Shown here piece after piece: positions 8,637 through 17,443 of a stretch of 35,954 bases of DNA. Every line of letters starts with the position of its first letter. Positions within the stretch are counted from its first letter, which is position 1. The DNA comes from CAZGQY01 sp964528035 (GTDB lineage Bacteria; Pseudomonadota; Gammaproteobacteria; Methylococcales; UBA1147). Location: contig CAZGQY010000020.1 in assembly GCA_964528035.1 (NCBI GenBank), forward strand, positions 1 through 35,954. The letters run 5' to 3'. The notes under the pieces are model-generated. The model worked only from the letters and a program-made list of their open reading frames with translations, had not been told where the DNA came from and did no database searches. The translations under genes were made by a program, and so were the position numbers.

Positions 8637-9899
8637 CTAATTAAAATCCAGGATGGTCTTGGGACTTCTACCCAAGGTAATTTCACCATTATGTACGACT
8701 AATTCCGCTGGCGTCTGGCGACCCAAAAATAGAAGCGGACTGGCGGTAAAGCCATAACTGCCGGATTTCAGGACTGCTATTAAATCCCCATGCTCAGGTT
8801 TCGCTAAATCCACTTTAACGGCAAGAAGATCCGTGGGGTTGCAAGAGGGTCCTGCTATATTACAACTGACGACAGGAGCCTCTGGCCGAGATAAGTTCTT
8901 TATTAGAAAATTGGATCTAAAGGCAGCTCCAAATGTACCGGCAGCCGCAAGATGGTGGTGCAAACCCCCATCCACCATAATGAAAGTTTTGCCGCGTGAT
9001 TCTTTGCTACTAATTACTTTAGAGACATAAATTCCAGCATCTGCAGTCAAATATCGACCCAATTCAAAGAGGATTTCGCGTTTATTCGGGCTGGATTTGT
9101 GAAAATTTCGTAGTATCGGTAATAATTCTACCGCCAATGCCTGTAGATCCAGCTCTTTGTTATTCTCTGTATGCGAGACACCAAAGCCTCCACCAAGGTT
9201 TACGGTTTTACAGAACAGTCCTGTACTGGATTCAATTTCAGTTGCGATACGCAGAGTATTCTCAACACCTTCTACTACTCCAGCCGTCTCAAAGCACTGG
9301 CTGCCAGCGTAAATATGAATCCCCTGGAAATTAATATGTGCCTGATTTTCCTGGACACTATGCAATATCATACCCAGGTCTTCTTCGTCGATACCAAACT
9401 GGATCGGTCGCCCTCCCATTTTCATACCGAAGGAACGATTTAAAAACTGTGGGTTGACTCGAATTAACACGTTAGCCTTAATGCCAATCTGTTTAGCCAA
9501 TTCAGCACATTTCATTAATTCACGCATCGATTCGACGCTGATGCAGCCAACACCTCTTTTTATTGACGCACTTAATTCCTGACTGGATTTGGCGGGCCCT
9601 GCGAAACTGATCCTGGCCATATCGAATCCGGCAAGGGCGGCCTGTTCCAATTCCCCGCCAGATGAGATATCGAGTCCGTCTGCCGTTCCGCGTACTGCTT
9701 TAAGCAGGCCTAGATTCGGATTTGCTTTAACTGCATAGAACACCTCCACCAGATTGTCCATCGACTCTCTGATGAGGTTAATGCGTTGATTTATTGCATC
9801 GGCCGTGTACAAAAAAAATGGCGTACCATAACTCTCTGCCACCTCATCGATATTGATAACTTTCGAATCATCCCACCAATCTGCTGTACCTGACTCCAT
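8637..9899 (-). CDS. PLP-dependent fold III decarboxylase, exosortase A-associated type
   Basis: 420 residues from the ATG at 9899; GGAGAG lies just before it, which makes it a better start than the in-frame TTG at 9911. The alanine-racemase-like barrel and C-terminal beta domain are those of diaminopimelate/ornithine decarboxylases. Landmarks are the PLP lysine in YAVKANPN (Lys58), HIYAGSQ, the NLGGGFG phosphate loop, ELGRYLTADAG, and the AGPSCNPTDLL block with the active-site Cys of the partner subunit. It resembles the decarboxylases found beside AMP ligases in exosortase A loci, and by role VinO of vicenistatin biosynthesis, more than LysA. It follows the mutase L gene by about 80 bases. 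The likely substrate is an ACP-bound amino acid; in this context 3-methylaspartyl-ACP is proposed (inference). Confidence 0.88.
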   Translation of the reverse strand: MESGTADWWDDSKVINIDEVAESYGTPFFLYTADAINQRINLIRESMDNLVEVFYAVKANPNLGLLKAVRGTADGLDISSGGELEQAALAGFDMARISFAGPAKSSQELSASIKRGVGCISVESMRELMKCAELAKQIGIKANVLIRVNPQFLNRSFGMKMGGRPIQFGIDEEDLGMILHSVQENQAHINFQGIHIYAGSQCFETAGVVEGVENTLRIATEIESSTGLFCKTVNLGGGFGVSHTENNKELDLQALAVELLPILRNFHKSSPNKREILFELGRYLTADAGIYVSKVISSKESRGKTFIMVDGGLHHHLAAAGTFGAAFRSNFLIKNLSRPEAPVVSCNIAGPSCNPTDLLAVKVDLAKPEHGDLIAVLKSGSYGFTASPLLFLGRQTPAELVVHNGEITLGRSPKTILDFN

Positions 9900-9981
9900 T
9901 ATTCTCTCCAAAATTATCGGTAAATTAAGCTGATCATATAGTTACGCCTGGGAAAAATCTGAATTGGAAAAATCCACCTAA

Positions 9982-11250
9982 TCAATCGGGTGTATGCGAC
10001 CAGGTGATCCCATCTACCCATACCTGATAGTTCCGATCAATAAAAATTCCGGGTTTGCTGCTTGTCTCGGCAACAAACAGAGCAATGATACGTGCCGCGA
10101 CTTCTTCGTCCAAATTCTGCGAAGAACCGCCGGTAAAAATATACTGTGCGACTTTACTTAGATCTGCGACTGGAAGTCCACTACCCTGACCCTGGGAGAA
10201 TCGATCAAGACATAAAAACAGACAAGCATAGGAAAGTAGCTGCGGAGAGGGATCGTATTCTCCCTCACGCAAGGCCCTGTATACCTCTCTAACATCTTCC
10301 TGTAATACTGTGTCGAGTAATTCGTACAACCTTGGATGGCTGCGGATCTGTAATATTGTACTTTCTAATGACGCATAAATACCCAGGTCAGTAAATACAT
10401 AACGAGCGATAGATGCCCCTGCTGAAGGTTGATCATCGCTGTCATCTCGTATAATTTCCACAGTATAGTGAATATCAGTTGTTGCCCCACCTATATCTAT
10501 CAGGATGCAAGCACCGGCAACTAAAATACTTGAATGGTTAAATACTGCTCGCTGAAAGCCTCGATTGACGATTTCCGGGGTGGGTAAAATTGCCTGGCTG
10601 AGCTTAGTTCCAAGTTCACTCACTCCTTCTTTATAAACCAGATCATCAAGATATGAACGACGCAAGGTGCTAAAGACTGAATTATTACCGCTGCGAAGTG
10701 TATTACCCAACGGATTATCTATTACAACCGATTGAGGGAATAATTCAATAAACAAGTTTGCTAAATATTTATTTCCGGCGTAAACCAACGAACCGAAACG
10801 ATAGTGTTGCGGATTAAACTGTCTGATTCTTTCTTCCATAGGCGCAGAGTCCTGACAATCAATACCCCCACCGACCAAGAGTATATCAACGTATTTGAGA
10901 CTACTGTCATCGCATTCAAAATCATAAACAAAAACCGGGTTAGCACCGGCTAAAAAAACTTGATCGCGAAAAGCGGCTCCACTGAAGTAATTCGTCAGAC
11001 AAACAATACCCACGCGCAGACCACCATTTGCAGACGAACAGATCAATAACTTTTCTTCGTTCTCAAAACAATCAGTAGTCTCTAATAGCGTTTCTACCTG
11101 TTTGGCGATACCCGTATCAAAATCACGCGGATGAAATTCCTGTTTAATAAGTTCATCATTTGAACCAATTTCTGCAATCTTGACGACTGTAGAACCGATA
11201 TCTATCGCAATACGATTAGTTTCGCAGGTCTGTTGCAGATTCTCAGCCAT
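9982..11250 (-). CDS. glmL: Glutamate mutase accessory protein MutL
   Basis: 422 residues. It belongs to the MutL/GlmL family encoded with glutamate mutase. It is an actin/hexokinase-fold ATPase thought to help assemble or reactivate the B12 mutase. Two phosphate-binding motifs of that fold are visible: IDIGSTVVKIAEI near residue 17 and LIDIGGATTDIHY near 250. Other blocks are LICSSANGGLRVG and DILLVGGGIDC. The gene starts six bases after the mutE stop, so translation is probably coupled. Its presence argues that the mutase is a working enzyme, since isolated remnants would rarely keep it. The gene symbol follows clostridial usage. It is not related to the DNA repair MutL. Confidence 0.9.
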   Translation of the reverse strand: MAENLQQTCETNRIAIDIGSTVVKIAEIGSNDELIKQEFHPRDFDTGIAKQVETLLETTDCFENEEKLLICSSANGGLRVGIVCLTNYFSGAAFRDQVFLAGANPVFVYDFECDDSSLKYVDILLVGGGIDCQDSAPMEERIRQFNPQHYRFGSLVYAGNKYLANLFIELFPQSVVIDNPLGNTLRSGNNSVFSTLRRSYLDDLVYKEGVSELGTKLSQAILPTPEIVNRGFQRAVFNHSSILVAGACILIDIGGATTDIHYTVEIIRDDSDDQPSAGASIARYVFTDLGIYASLESTILQIRSHPRLYELLDTVLQEDVREVYRALREGEYDPSPQLLSYACLFLCLDRFSQGQGSGLPVADLSKVAQYIFTGGSSQNLDEEVAARIIALFVAETSSKPGIFIDRNYQVWVDGITWSHTPD

Positions 11251-11256
11251 GGCCGT

Positions 11257-12675
11257 TTATACCATGATATTAATATCTGCTAACAAATGTCGGTAAGTTT
11301 TATCTGCTTTACTAACATTTGAAGACAAAATGGCTTTTTCAGTTATCGCGTCCTGTTCTGATATGGGAACATTACCCGGATCCTGAATGCGAATTGAACC
11401 ATTAATATCTCGCATGGAAATCAGTTTGTTCGCGTTATCGGTATGCGGCGAAAAGGGAATATCCAAATAGCCCATTTGAAACGCTCGAAACACACTTTCC
11501 CAAAAAACATCACCGGAAATTTCAAATATGGCCTGCAAAATACTTTTACTTTCCGATTCTATTAAGTCTGCCTCACGTTCGACCAGGGGCGATGTCATGG
11601 ACTCGGTTAGTGATTCAGCATAACCGAAAGTTTTCAACACATATCGGACCGTATCAACCGCTTCAGCGTTAACCTCGGCAGCAGGCACACCGAGTGCCTC
11701 GTCGACGGTTTTTACTACAATTTTATCTGCACCCACCATACTGGAAATAAGGCTGGATCCGACGATCAACGCAGCAGCTTTTTCTCTTTGTGGTGGGAAT
11801 TGCCCCATCCATTGGTGGTAAACAAGATAAACCCTTACCCTTTCAAAGCCAAAAAGATCCAAATAATGGCGTGCCAGTTTTTTCAATACCTTTGCGGTAG
11901 CCAAATCCTGGATCATAGAACCGGTCTGTCCAAAACTGACTGCGAACGATACGACACCCTGTTCAGCGGCCAGCAATGCTTCAATGATTTGTATAACAAT
12001 AGCAATCGCGGGTGGAACCAGTGTTGCTGACAAAGGACCGAAGCTTTCCCTGTGAATGGGTGCATCTGCGGTAGAGTTAGCCGCACAAATACGATCAACA
12101 TATTGCCAGTAAAGGAGGCAACGATCTAGCGGAAACCCTTCGGAGTAAGGCAGACAATAGCAAATGCCGCCCCCTTCTATTTCCGTAATACCTGAAGCGA
12201 TGGCAACCTCCACCAACAGTCGCGCATCCGGAGTACCGTGGCGCAAACTGATCGGTTTATCGATGTCGCGATATAATTCGCGTGTCAGTTCATAACCATG
12301 AGTGACAAGTGGATAACCATTGAGATAGTCTTTCTCCTCATCTTCACTGCGCTGCAGCAAGTTGGCGGCTGTTTCATATTCATTGTGTCGCGTACAGCTG
12401 TCTATGGTCAGCGGTATAAAATCAGCACCCGCCTGGTGTAATTGTTGGGTAAGACGAAGTTGTGCCTCAAACAGGGGGAATCCACCACGGGGTTGCATCA
12501 ACGGTACTGATTTACGTTGACTGTAGGCGGTTCGGGGAAATCGATTTCGCGACAGAGTTGCTAAATAATCATGTACTTCATTCAGTGATATCCCCTGAGC
12601 CAGGGGCTGGGAAATCACCTGCTCACGATAACGTTCGATTCCCTGGAGTTTAGCATCCGGACTCGGCTTAGCCAT
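11257..12675 (-). CDS. glmE: Glutamate mutase epsilon subunit
   Basis: 472 residues. It is the catalytic barrel subunit of adenosylcobalamin-dependent glutamate mutase, which interconverts L-glutamate and (2S,3S)-3-methylaspartate. The substrate-binding residues of the Clostridium cochlearium enzyme (Arg66, Arg100, Arg149, Glu171, Tyr181 as I recall them) line up with Arg63 (PRGGFPLFE), Arg96 (DSCTRHNEY), Arg145 (SLRHGTPDARLL), Glu167 and Tyr177 (EGGGICYCLPY), with nearly identical spacing. So the substrate is very probably glutamate itself. The start overlaps the end of the sigma-subunit gene by eight bases and has GAGG upstream. No methylaspartase gene lies nearby, so a fermentative methylaspartate pathway is not suggested. 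Requires B12; no cobalamin riboswitch was recognised. Confidence 0.95.
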   Translation of the reverse strand: MAKPSPDAKLQGIERYREQVISQPLAQGISLNEVHDYLATLSRNRFPRTAYSQRKSVPLMQPRGGFPLFEAQLRLTQQLHQAGADFIPLTIDSCTRHNEYETAANLLQRSEDEEKDYLNGYPLVTHGYELTRELYRDIDKPISLRHGTPDARLLVEVAIASGITEIEGGGICYCLPYSEGFPLDRCLLYWQYVDRICAANSTADAPIHRESFGPLSATLVPPAIAIVIQIIEALLAAEQGVVSFAVSFGQTGSMIQDLATAKVLKKLARHYLDLFGFERVRVYLVYHQWMGQFPPQREKAAALIVGSSLISSMVGADKIVVKTVDEALGVPAAEVNAEAVDTVRYVLKTFGYAESLTESMTSPLVEREADLIESESKSILQAIFEISGDVFWESVFRAFQMGYLDIPFSPHTDNANKLISMRDINGSIRIQDPGNVPISEQDAITEKAILSSNVSKADKTYRHLLADINIMV

Positions 12676-13081
12676 TACTCAGATCCTCGCACAAATCGCC
12701 AATTGCGACGCTAATATCAGGTTGCTGGTGATAAACACGATTAAAACCAAATTGCATGAAAAGATGTCTTACGTCTTCCTGGCAGCGTTTACCAACCACT
12801 ACGTTTCCTCCGACATATAAAAGAATTTGAGCCAGCCCAACTGCAGAAAATCGGCTGCGGAAATCGGAACACCAATATTCACCTTCGCCATTCAACGAAG
12901 ACACGAAAACTGCATGAGCATTTACTTCCAGCGCTGCCTGGCAAAAATGCTCAGGTCTGTTTCGGGTGCGCAAATTGAATACATCGAAACCGGACTCCTC
13001 CAGTGCCAATTGCATAATGCGATTACCGACAACATGTATATCGTCACCGATAACACCAATAACAACTCTCCCTTTTGACAT
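12668..13081 (-). CDS. glmS: Glutamate mutase sigma subunit (B12-binding)
   Basis: 137 residues, the normal length for the family. This small Rossmann-like subunit binds adenosylcobalamin and partners the epsilon barrel. The B12 motif DxHxxG is intact at Asp14, His16 and Gly19 (GVIGDDIHVVG); His16 would be the cobalt ligand. Also conserved are VSSLNGEGE (Ser61 near the nucleotide tail), LLYVGGNVVVGK, and the C-terminal FNRVY. It starts 18 bases after the ligase stop and overlaps glmE by eight bases, so the two subunits are made together. The start codon has no strong Shine-Dalgarno. This glmS is not glucosamine-6-phosphate synthase. Confidence 0.95.
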   Translation of the reverse strand: MSKGRVVIGVIGDDIHVVGNRIMQLALEESGFDVFNLRTRNRPEHFCQAALEVNAHAVFVSSLNGEGEYWCSDFRSRFSAVGLAQILLYVGGNVVVGKRCQEDVRHLFMQFGFNRVYHQQPDISVAIGDLCEDLSNG

Positions 13082-13099
13082 AAAAGTTGACTGCTGTTA

Positions 13100-14686
13100 T
13101 TAAACGTTCGCGCTTTGCTGTTTGGAACGATCCGATTCAATTCCCAAACGTTCAAACGCCATCTGCTTAATTGCTTTTCCATCTAATTTTCCAGCATTCC
13201 CAGTAATGGGGAAAGTATCAAAATGAATAAGATAAGCGGGGACCATATGGGAGGGTAAACTGGTCTTCAAAAATTGCTTTAAAGTACGTTCCGGAAGTGG
13301 TTCACCATTTTCTGTCGTATAAGCGCAACCCACATCTTCACCCACCAATATATTGGGAACCGCAAACGCACATGCGGAAACGATTTGTGGATGATTCACG
13401 ACTTCGACCTCGACTTCGGTCGGGCTGACTCGGAATCCTTTGGTCTTTATCATGGCGTCACGGCGACCAACAAAGTACAAATAACCGTCTTCATCCCTTA
13501 TCGCGCTATCACCACTGAACACCAGGGTTTCGCCCGGAAATCGTGGGTGTGTGCGGAAGACTTTCGCGGTATTTTCTGGATCCTGCCAATAACACTTGGA
13601 CACTGTCGCACCACGTTGAACCAATTCGCCCACCACATTGGCAGGACATTCATCTCCATTTTCGTCCAGAACCATGACTTCACAACCGGGAATCGCTTTG
13701 CCTATGGAAGTTGGGTGAGTAGCCAGATAGTCGGGATGCAAATAGGTTCCTCTAAATGCTTCAGTAAGTCCAAACATCGAATAGGTTTTAGTCGTTGGAA
13801 AAGTCGTTTTTAAATCGTCCAGCATCGTTTCAGATAGTCGCCCACCCGTAGAACACACATACCGGAGAGCAGAAAAATCGTACGCTGATGTACCTACTTT
13901 CAGACGCTTATTAAACATTTGCGTGAGTATGACCGGCATAACCGGAAGTGCAGTAATTGACTCTTTAGCCAGTAGTGCAAACAGATCGTTGGGTAAAGCG
14001 AAGTCGTGCAAAAATAATGTCGCACCCTTACGTATCGTCTGCCAGATTTGATTCAATCCATAATCGAAGTTAAAGGATAAAACACAGGCAATGCGATCTT
14101 CCTGGGTTGTTTCAAGGTATTCGGCAACAATATCCGCTCCATCAGCCAAATTTCGGTGAGCAATCAAAATACCTTTTGGTCGCCCCGTAGACCCGGATGA
14201 GTAAATAATGGCCGCGTTGTCCACACCGATTCGATCAAAGAACAAAACTGGCTGAATATGACGGCGCATATAAGCAAGATTCGGCCAGTCTTCGTCAATC
14301 TCGCCATGACCGGCAATAAGTTTGGTCAATTCTGCAAATTCGGAAACTTCCTTCAACCTTTGAGAATCGGTTACCAAAGCCACCATACCGGAATTTTCTA
14401 TAATATGGCGAATATTTGGCTGTTTAAGACGGGGTAAAATAGGCACAATAACAGCATTTGCAAACAAAATCCCCAGAATAACCGAAACTTGATCCAGAGA
14501 TTTTTCCATGCATATACCCACTCTGTCGCCTGCCTTGATGCCAAGTTCTCGAAGACATTCTCCCGTAGTTAGCGCTTCGTTATGAAGCTGAGAAAAAGTC
14601 AATGACCGTGTCTTGGATACGATAGCAGTCTTATTAGGTAATCGTTCTGCAACTTCACACAGAAACCGTGGTATGGTTCTGGGCAT
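13100..14686 (-). CDS. AMP-forming acyl/aminoacyl ligase, exosortase A-associated type
   Basis: 528 residues, an ANL-superfamily enzyme that adenylates a carboxylic acid and passes it to a thiol, here probably the neighbouring ACP. Core motifs are: phosphate loop YSSGSTGRPKG (162-172), SFNFDYGLNQ (204-213), MFGLTEAFRGTYL (304-316), SGDSAIRDEDGYLYFVGRRD (391-410), KTKGFRVSPTEVE (414-426), and catalytic Lys500 (GNAGKLDG). The FDYGLNQ and GLTEAFRGTYL blocks resemble the acyl-CoA ligase family linked to exosortase A loci (TIGR03098-like, from memory). Asp208 lies where the FDxS motif of amino-acid adenylation domains binds a substrate amino group, which fits an amino-acid substrate. The start has AGGAG. 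Proposed substrate is 3-methylaspartate (inference). Confidence 0.88.
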   Translation of the reverse strand: MPRTIPRFLCEVAERLPNKTAIVSKTRSLTFSQLHNEALTTGECLRELGIKAGDRVGICMEKSLDQVSVILGILFANAVIVPILPRLKQPNIRHIIENSGMVALVTDSQRLKEVSEFAELTKLIAGHGEIDEDWPNLAYMRRHIQPVLFFDRIGVDNAAIIYSSGSTGRPKGILIAHRNLADGADIVAEYLETTQEDRIACVLSFNFDYGLNQIWQTIRKGATLFLHDFALPNDLFALLAKESITALPVMPVILTQMFNKRLKVGTSAYDFSALRYVCSTGGRLSETMLDDLKTTFPTTKTYSMFGLTEAFRGTYLHPDYLATHPTSIGKAIPGCEVMVLDENGDECPANVVGELVQRGATVSKCYWQDPENTAKVFRTHPRFPGETLVFSGDSAIRDEDGYLYFVGRRDAMIKTKGFRVSPTEVEVEVVNHPQIVSACAFAVPNILVGEDVGCAYTTENGEPLPERTLKQFLKTSLPSHMVPAYLIHFDTFPITGNAGKLDGKAIKQMAFERLGIESDRSKQQSANV

Positions 14687-14854
14687 TTTATTCTCCTGCT
14701 CTAACGGCGTGCATATAATGTATTTGCATGTAATTTAGTTATCTGATTAATGTTTAGATTCGGAAATAGCAAACCGCAACATGCTATCAATTCAAAAAAT
14801 CAAACGATCAAATCTGATACGGTGATACTTACAGTTTAATCTGTACAGACTGTA

Positions 14855-15106
14855 TTAAACGTCATTCGCTGATCGCTGCTTATCTATTAGCGCAACCATA
14901 TTGGCTAAAGAAGAGAGATTCTCTCGCACTAAATCATCAGCCTCCAATTCAATATCAAATTCTTCCTGGATAAAAACCGCAGCCTGCACAATTGTAAACG
15001 AATCCAATATGCCCGCGTCGAGGAGATCCGTTTCCGGGTCAACGATACCGTCAAAACCCATCTCATCCCTGATATATTCACTTAGAATTTCAAGCTTTGT
15101 TGCCAT
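14855..15106 (-). CDS. Stand-alone acyl carrier protein
   Basis: 83 residues, acidic, helical. The phosphopantetheine attachment site is Ser36 in GILDSFTIVQ. It differs from the fatty-acid AcpP motif (DSLD/E), as expected for a specialised carrier. GGAG lies about ten bases before the ATG. It heads the ligase and mutase genes with 168 bases before the ligase start, a gap that holds no gene. In exosortase A loci and in vicenistatin biosynthesis the equivalent carrier (VinL) accepts the aminoacyl group made by the ligase. A phosphopantetheinyl transferase is not in the window and would be supplied from elsewhere. Confidence 0.9.
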   Translation of the reverse strand: MATKLEILSEYIRDEMGFDGIVDPETDLLDAGILDSFTIVQAAVFIQEEFDIELEADDLVRENLSSLANMVALIDKQRSANDV

Positions 15107-15244
15107 TAACTGTAATCTCCAAAAGTTGCTCTTTACTCATTCAGCCCGGTTTATACCCGGCAGACTCGGGGTACATGAATAAATCCCGGTAACCAAAGTG
15201 TTTGATGTTATCTTGTCTCGAGAGTTTGAGCGTGACAAATAATG

Positions 15245-15943
15245 TCATGTTTGTAACAAGGCATCAGGACATAATTCTAGTCTATTCCGCCCGGAATTTC
15301 GCAAAGAAACTCCTATATAGGGGGATATAGTGGATATCATGCACTCTACGCACCACATTTTCAGAAAATACGCCTGTCCAACCTGTTTCCAGCCCAAATG
15401 ATCATGGGCTTTTCTAGAAGCCAGATTGAATCGTGTAAGCCTGCTGAAGCTATAATGTATTCCACGTTTCACCAGGAATTTATTGGCACCTGCCCAAAGA
15501 CCTAAAAACCCCAGGCCCAAGCGGTGCTCCGGAAATAAGTATAAATCAAAATCAAAAACAGATTTTTGTTTTGGATTTAAAAGATAGGTACAACGTACTT
15601 CATCTTCTACATAAACCTCAAAACAAAACCACATATAACCGACAAATTTACCTTTTTGAAATAATCCAAGACAGAGTGCTTTTTGCTTGAATCTAAACTC
15701 TATAATTTCAGCGGGCACAGGCATAAGACCCAATTCTGAATCTCCCCGCTTTATTTCGCGTAAATCCAGAAATTTAGTCAGGCTTACCGGTAATAGCGGT
15801 TTATCAGAGATAGGCTGAACCATCAAATCATAAGAAAATAACCTCAAGTTTGGGGATATGCTTGATAATGCACGATCAATTAAATATTGTGCCCCCCCAA
15901 AAGAGCCAAATTCTTTAAATGGACTGATTAGTTTTTGCAACAT
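15245..15943 (-). CDS. GNAT-like acyltransferase
   Basis: 232 residues. The C-terminal half looks like a GNAT N-acyltransferase: a beta-strand pair (ALCLGLFQKGKFVGYMWFCF), then FDLYLFPEHRLGLGFLGLW as the acyl-donor loop and helix, then FSRLTRFNLASRKAHDHLGWKQVG, typical of the C-terminal strand and alpha helix. The first 60 residues are unassigned. The start has no good Shine-Dalgarno. It is the first gene of the minus-strand cluster, 138 bases before the ACP. Acyltransferases also occur in exosortase-associated gene sets, and GNAT enzymes can take acyl groups from ACPs, so it could attach the cluster's product to an amine (inference). Family call is fair, substrate unknown. Confidence 0.65.
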   Translation of the reverse strand: MLQKLISPFKEFGSFGGAQYLIDRALSSISPNLRLFSYDLMVQPISDKPLLPVSLTKFLDLREIKRGDSELGLMPVPAEIIEFRFKQKALCLGLFQKGKFVGYMWFCFEVYVEDEVRCTYLLNPKQKSVFDFDLYLFPEHRLGLGFLGLWAGANKFLVKRGIHYSFSRLTRFNLASRKAHDHLGWKQVGQAYFLKMWCVECMISTISPYIGVSLRNSGRNRLELCPDALLQT

Positions 15944-16699
15944 TATTGATCTATATAGTTTAAGTCATGGCCTTGGTAAATCATGGCCGTAAATAATTAA
16001 GGTGCCGAATATAAGCTGGATATTATGATCTGTATTATAGGGGATAATGTCAAGACACTGGCAATATTGAAATATCGTTTTTCTGGCTATTATTTTTTAA
16101 TTTCAAACATCTGGAATTTAAAATCAGAGGGTAATTAAAAATAATAACTGTGGCTTAATTTAGCCCCAATTCAGCATATATTTTAATGGCTATCAAGGGA
16201 CGTTTGAGTGGTAGTAACCGTATGGACTCCGCCAGTTTGATATTTAGGGGTCAAAATTATTGATTATTTGGTGACGCGTAAAAGCATTTTCTGAAAGCTG
16301 TGCCGAAACAACTCTGTGAGAAGCCCAATTTATAACTTTTATTTTTCAAAACCAGTAGTTACTAATTATCTTTCTAAGCGGTAGCATAAATAACATGTTC
16401 CTCAAAAAAACAAGACATTAATTGTAGGTAGTGCCTAAATACTGTACATACTGCTGAAGGAACAATTAATTCCACTTTAAAAACAGGAAAACATCGAGAT
16501 CCCGAAAAAGATTAGTCATAATTAGTCGTTTTGAGAAAAAGTCAACTCGAATCTGTTTTTTGCCAGCGACCTTTATTTTCTGACAAAATCCAACATAAAA
16601 ACTATCGCCAAGGCAACCCATTGAGTAGTAACATTAACAAAATAAATAATTGGATCGGCTTTTTAAGCTATTTTTTTAAAACCTTTAAAGGGGAAAACT
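15944..16699. other. 756-base AT-rich intergenic region
   Basis: No gene or RNA that I recognise. It must hold the promoter of the glutamate mutase cluster (leftward) and of phaB (rightward). Visible structure: a spaced inverted repeat TTAATTG (16418-16424) and CAATTAA (16463-16469); a direct repeat of ATTAGTC at 16511 and 16521; a direct repeat of ATACTG near 16440-16453. I searched for a cobalamin riboswitch by eye and found none. Confidence 0.5.
16511..16527. promoter_or_regulatory. Direct heptamer repeat upstream of phaB
   Basis: ATTAGTC occurs twice with starts exactly ten bases apart, about one helical turn, 173 bases before phaB. Such spacing suits two protein subunits on one DNA face. 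Chance occurrence in AT-rich DNA is quite possible. Confidence 0.25.
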
Positions 16700-17443
16700 A
16701 TGAGTGAGGAATCTAAAATCGCATTGGTAACCGGAGGAACTGGTGGGATTGGTGCAGCGATTTGCTTGAAACTTGCGGATGCAGGGTGCAAAGTTGTCAC
16801 CAACTACAGAAACGAAGAAAAAGCCCAGGCATGGCGTAACAAAGTCGCTGGTGAAGGCTACGATATAGGCGTTTATCAGGCTGATGCCAGCGATTTTGAA
16901 CAGTGTGAAAATTTAATACAACAAATTGAAAAAGATCACGGAAGCATCGGCATTCTAGTTAATAATGCCGGTATCACCCGCGACACAACTTTACGCAAGA
17001 TGACACTGGAACAGTGGAATGATGTGATTCATGTTAATCTCGACAGTGTCTTCAACATGAGCCGCCAGGTTGTCAATGGAATGTTAGGCAAAGGTTGGGG
17101 ACGCATCATCAACATTTCTTCCATCAACGGTCAAAAAGGCCAGCTTGGACAATCAAACTACTCTGCATCCAAACGCGGGATGCATGGTTTTAGCATGGCG
17201 CTGGCCCAGGAAGTTGCACGCAAAGGAATCACAGTCAATACAGTTTCACCGGGTTATATTGCAACCGAAATGGTCATGGCTGTTCCGGAAAATATTCGTG
17301 ACATGATTATCGCCGATATCCCTGTAGGGCGTCTTGGTACTGTTGACGAGGTATCTGGTATTGTGGATTTTCTGGCTTCCGACAATGCCGCATTTATTAC
17401 CGGAGCAGATATTGCTGTAAATGGCGGACAGTTGATGTTCTAG
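16700..17443 (+). CDS. phaB: Acetoacetyl-CoA reductase
   Basis: 247 residues, an NADPH-dependent short-chain dehydrogenase that reduces acetoacetyl-CoA to (R)-3-hydroxybutyryl-CoA for polyhydroxyalkanoate synthesis. Motifs: nucleotide loop TGGTGGIG (near 11-18), NNAG (about 88-91), NISSINGQKGQLGQ with catalytic Ser, YSASK with Tyr and Lys, and the PhaB-typical ITVNTVSPGYIATEMV. AAAGGGG precedes the ATG. No phaA or phaC is adjacent, so the gene is alone here. A hairpin with an AAGGAT loop follows about 70 bases after the stop. FabG is the main alternative, but the segment QKGQLGQSNYSASK and the TEMV region favour PhaB. Confidence 0.88.
   Translation: MSEESKIALVTGGTGGIGAAICLKLADAGCKVVTNYRNEEKAQAWRNKVAGEGYDIGVYQADASDFEQCENLIQQIEKDHGSIGILVNNAGITRDTTLRKMTLEQWNDVIHVNLDSVFNMSRQVVNGMLGKGWGRIINISSINGQKGQLGQSNYSASKRGMHGFSMALAQEVARKGITVNTVSPGYIATEMVMAVPENIRDMIIADIPVGRLGTVDEVSGIVDFLASDNAAFITGADIAVNGGQLMF

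Noticed and set aside
11257..13081. Methylaspartate fermentation pathway for the mutase genes
   Set aside because: No methylaspartase or citramalate genes are nearby, while ACP, ligase and decarboxylase are. The biosynthetic reading fits better.
16055..16075. TGGCAATATTGAAAT resembling a sigma-54 promoter
   Set aside because: The GG to GC spacing and the second GC element do not fit the sigma-54 consensus.
15944..16699. Possible cobalamin riboswitch upstream of the glutamate mutase cluster
   Set aside because: No B12-box sequence or matching stem arrangement seen on the minus strand; an ACACTGGC stretch near 16054 is too short to count.
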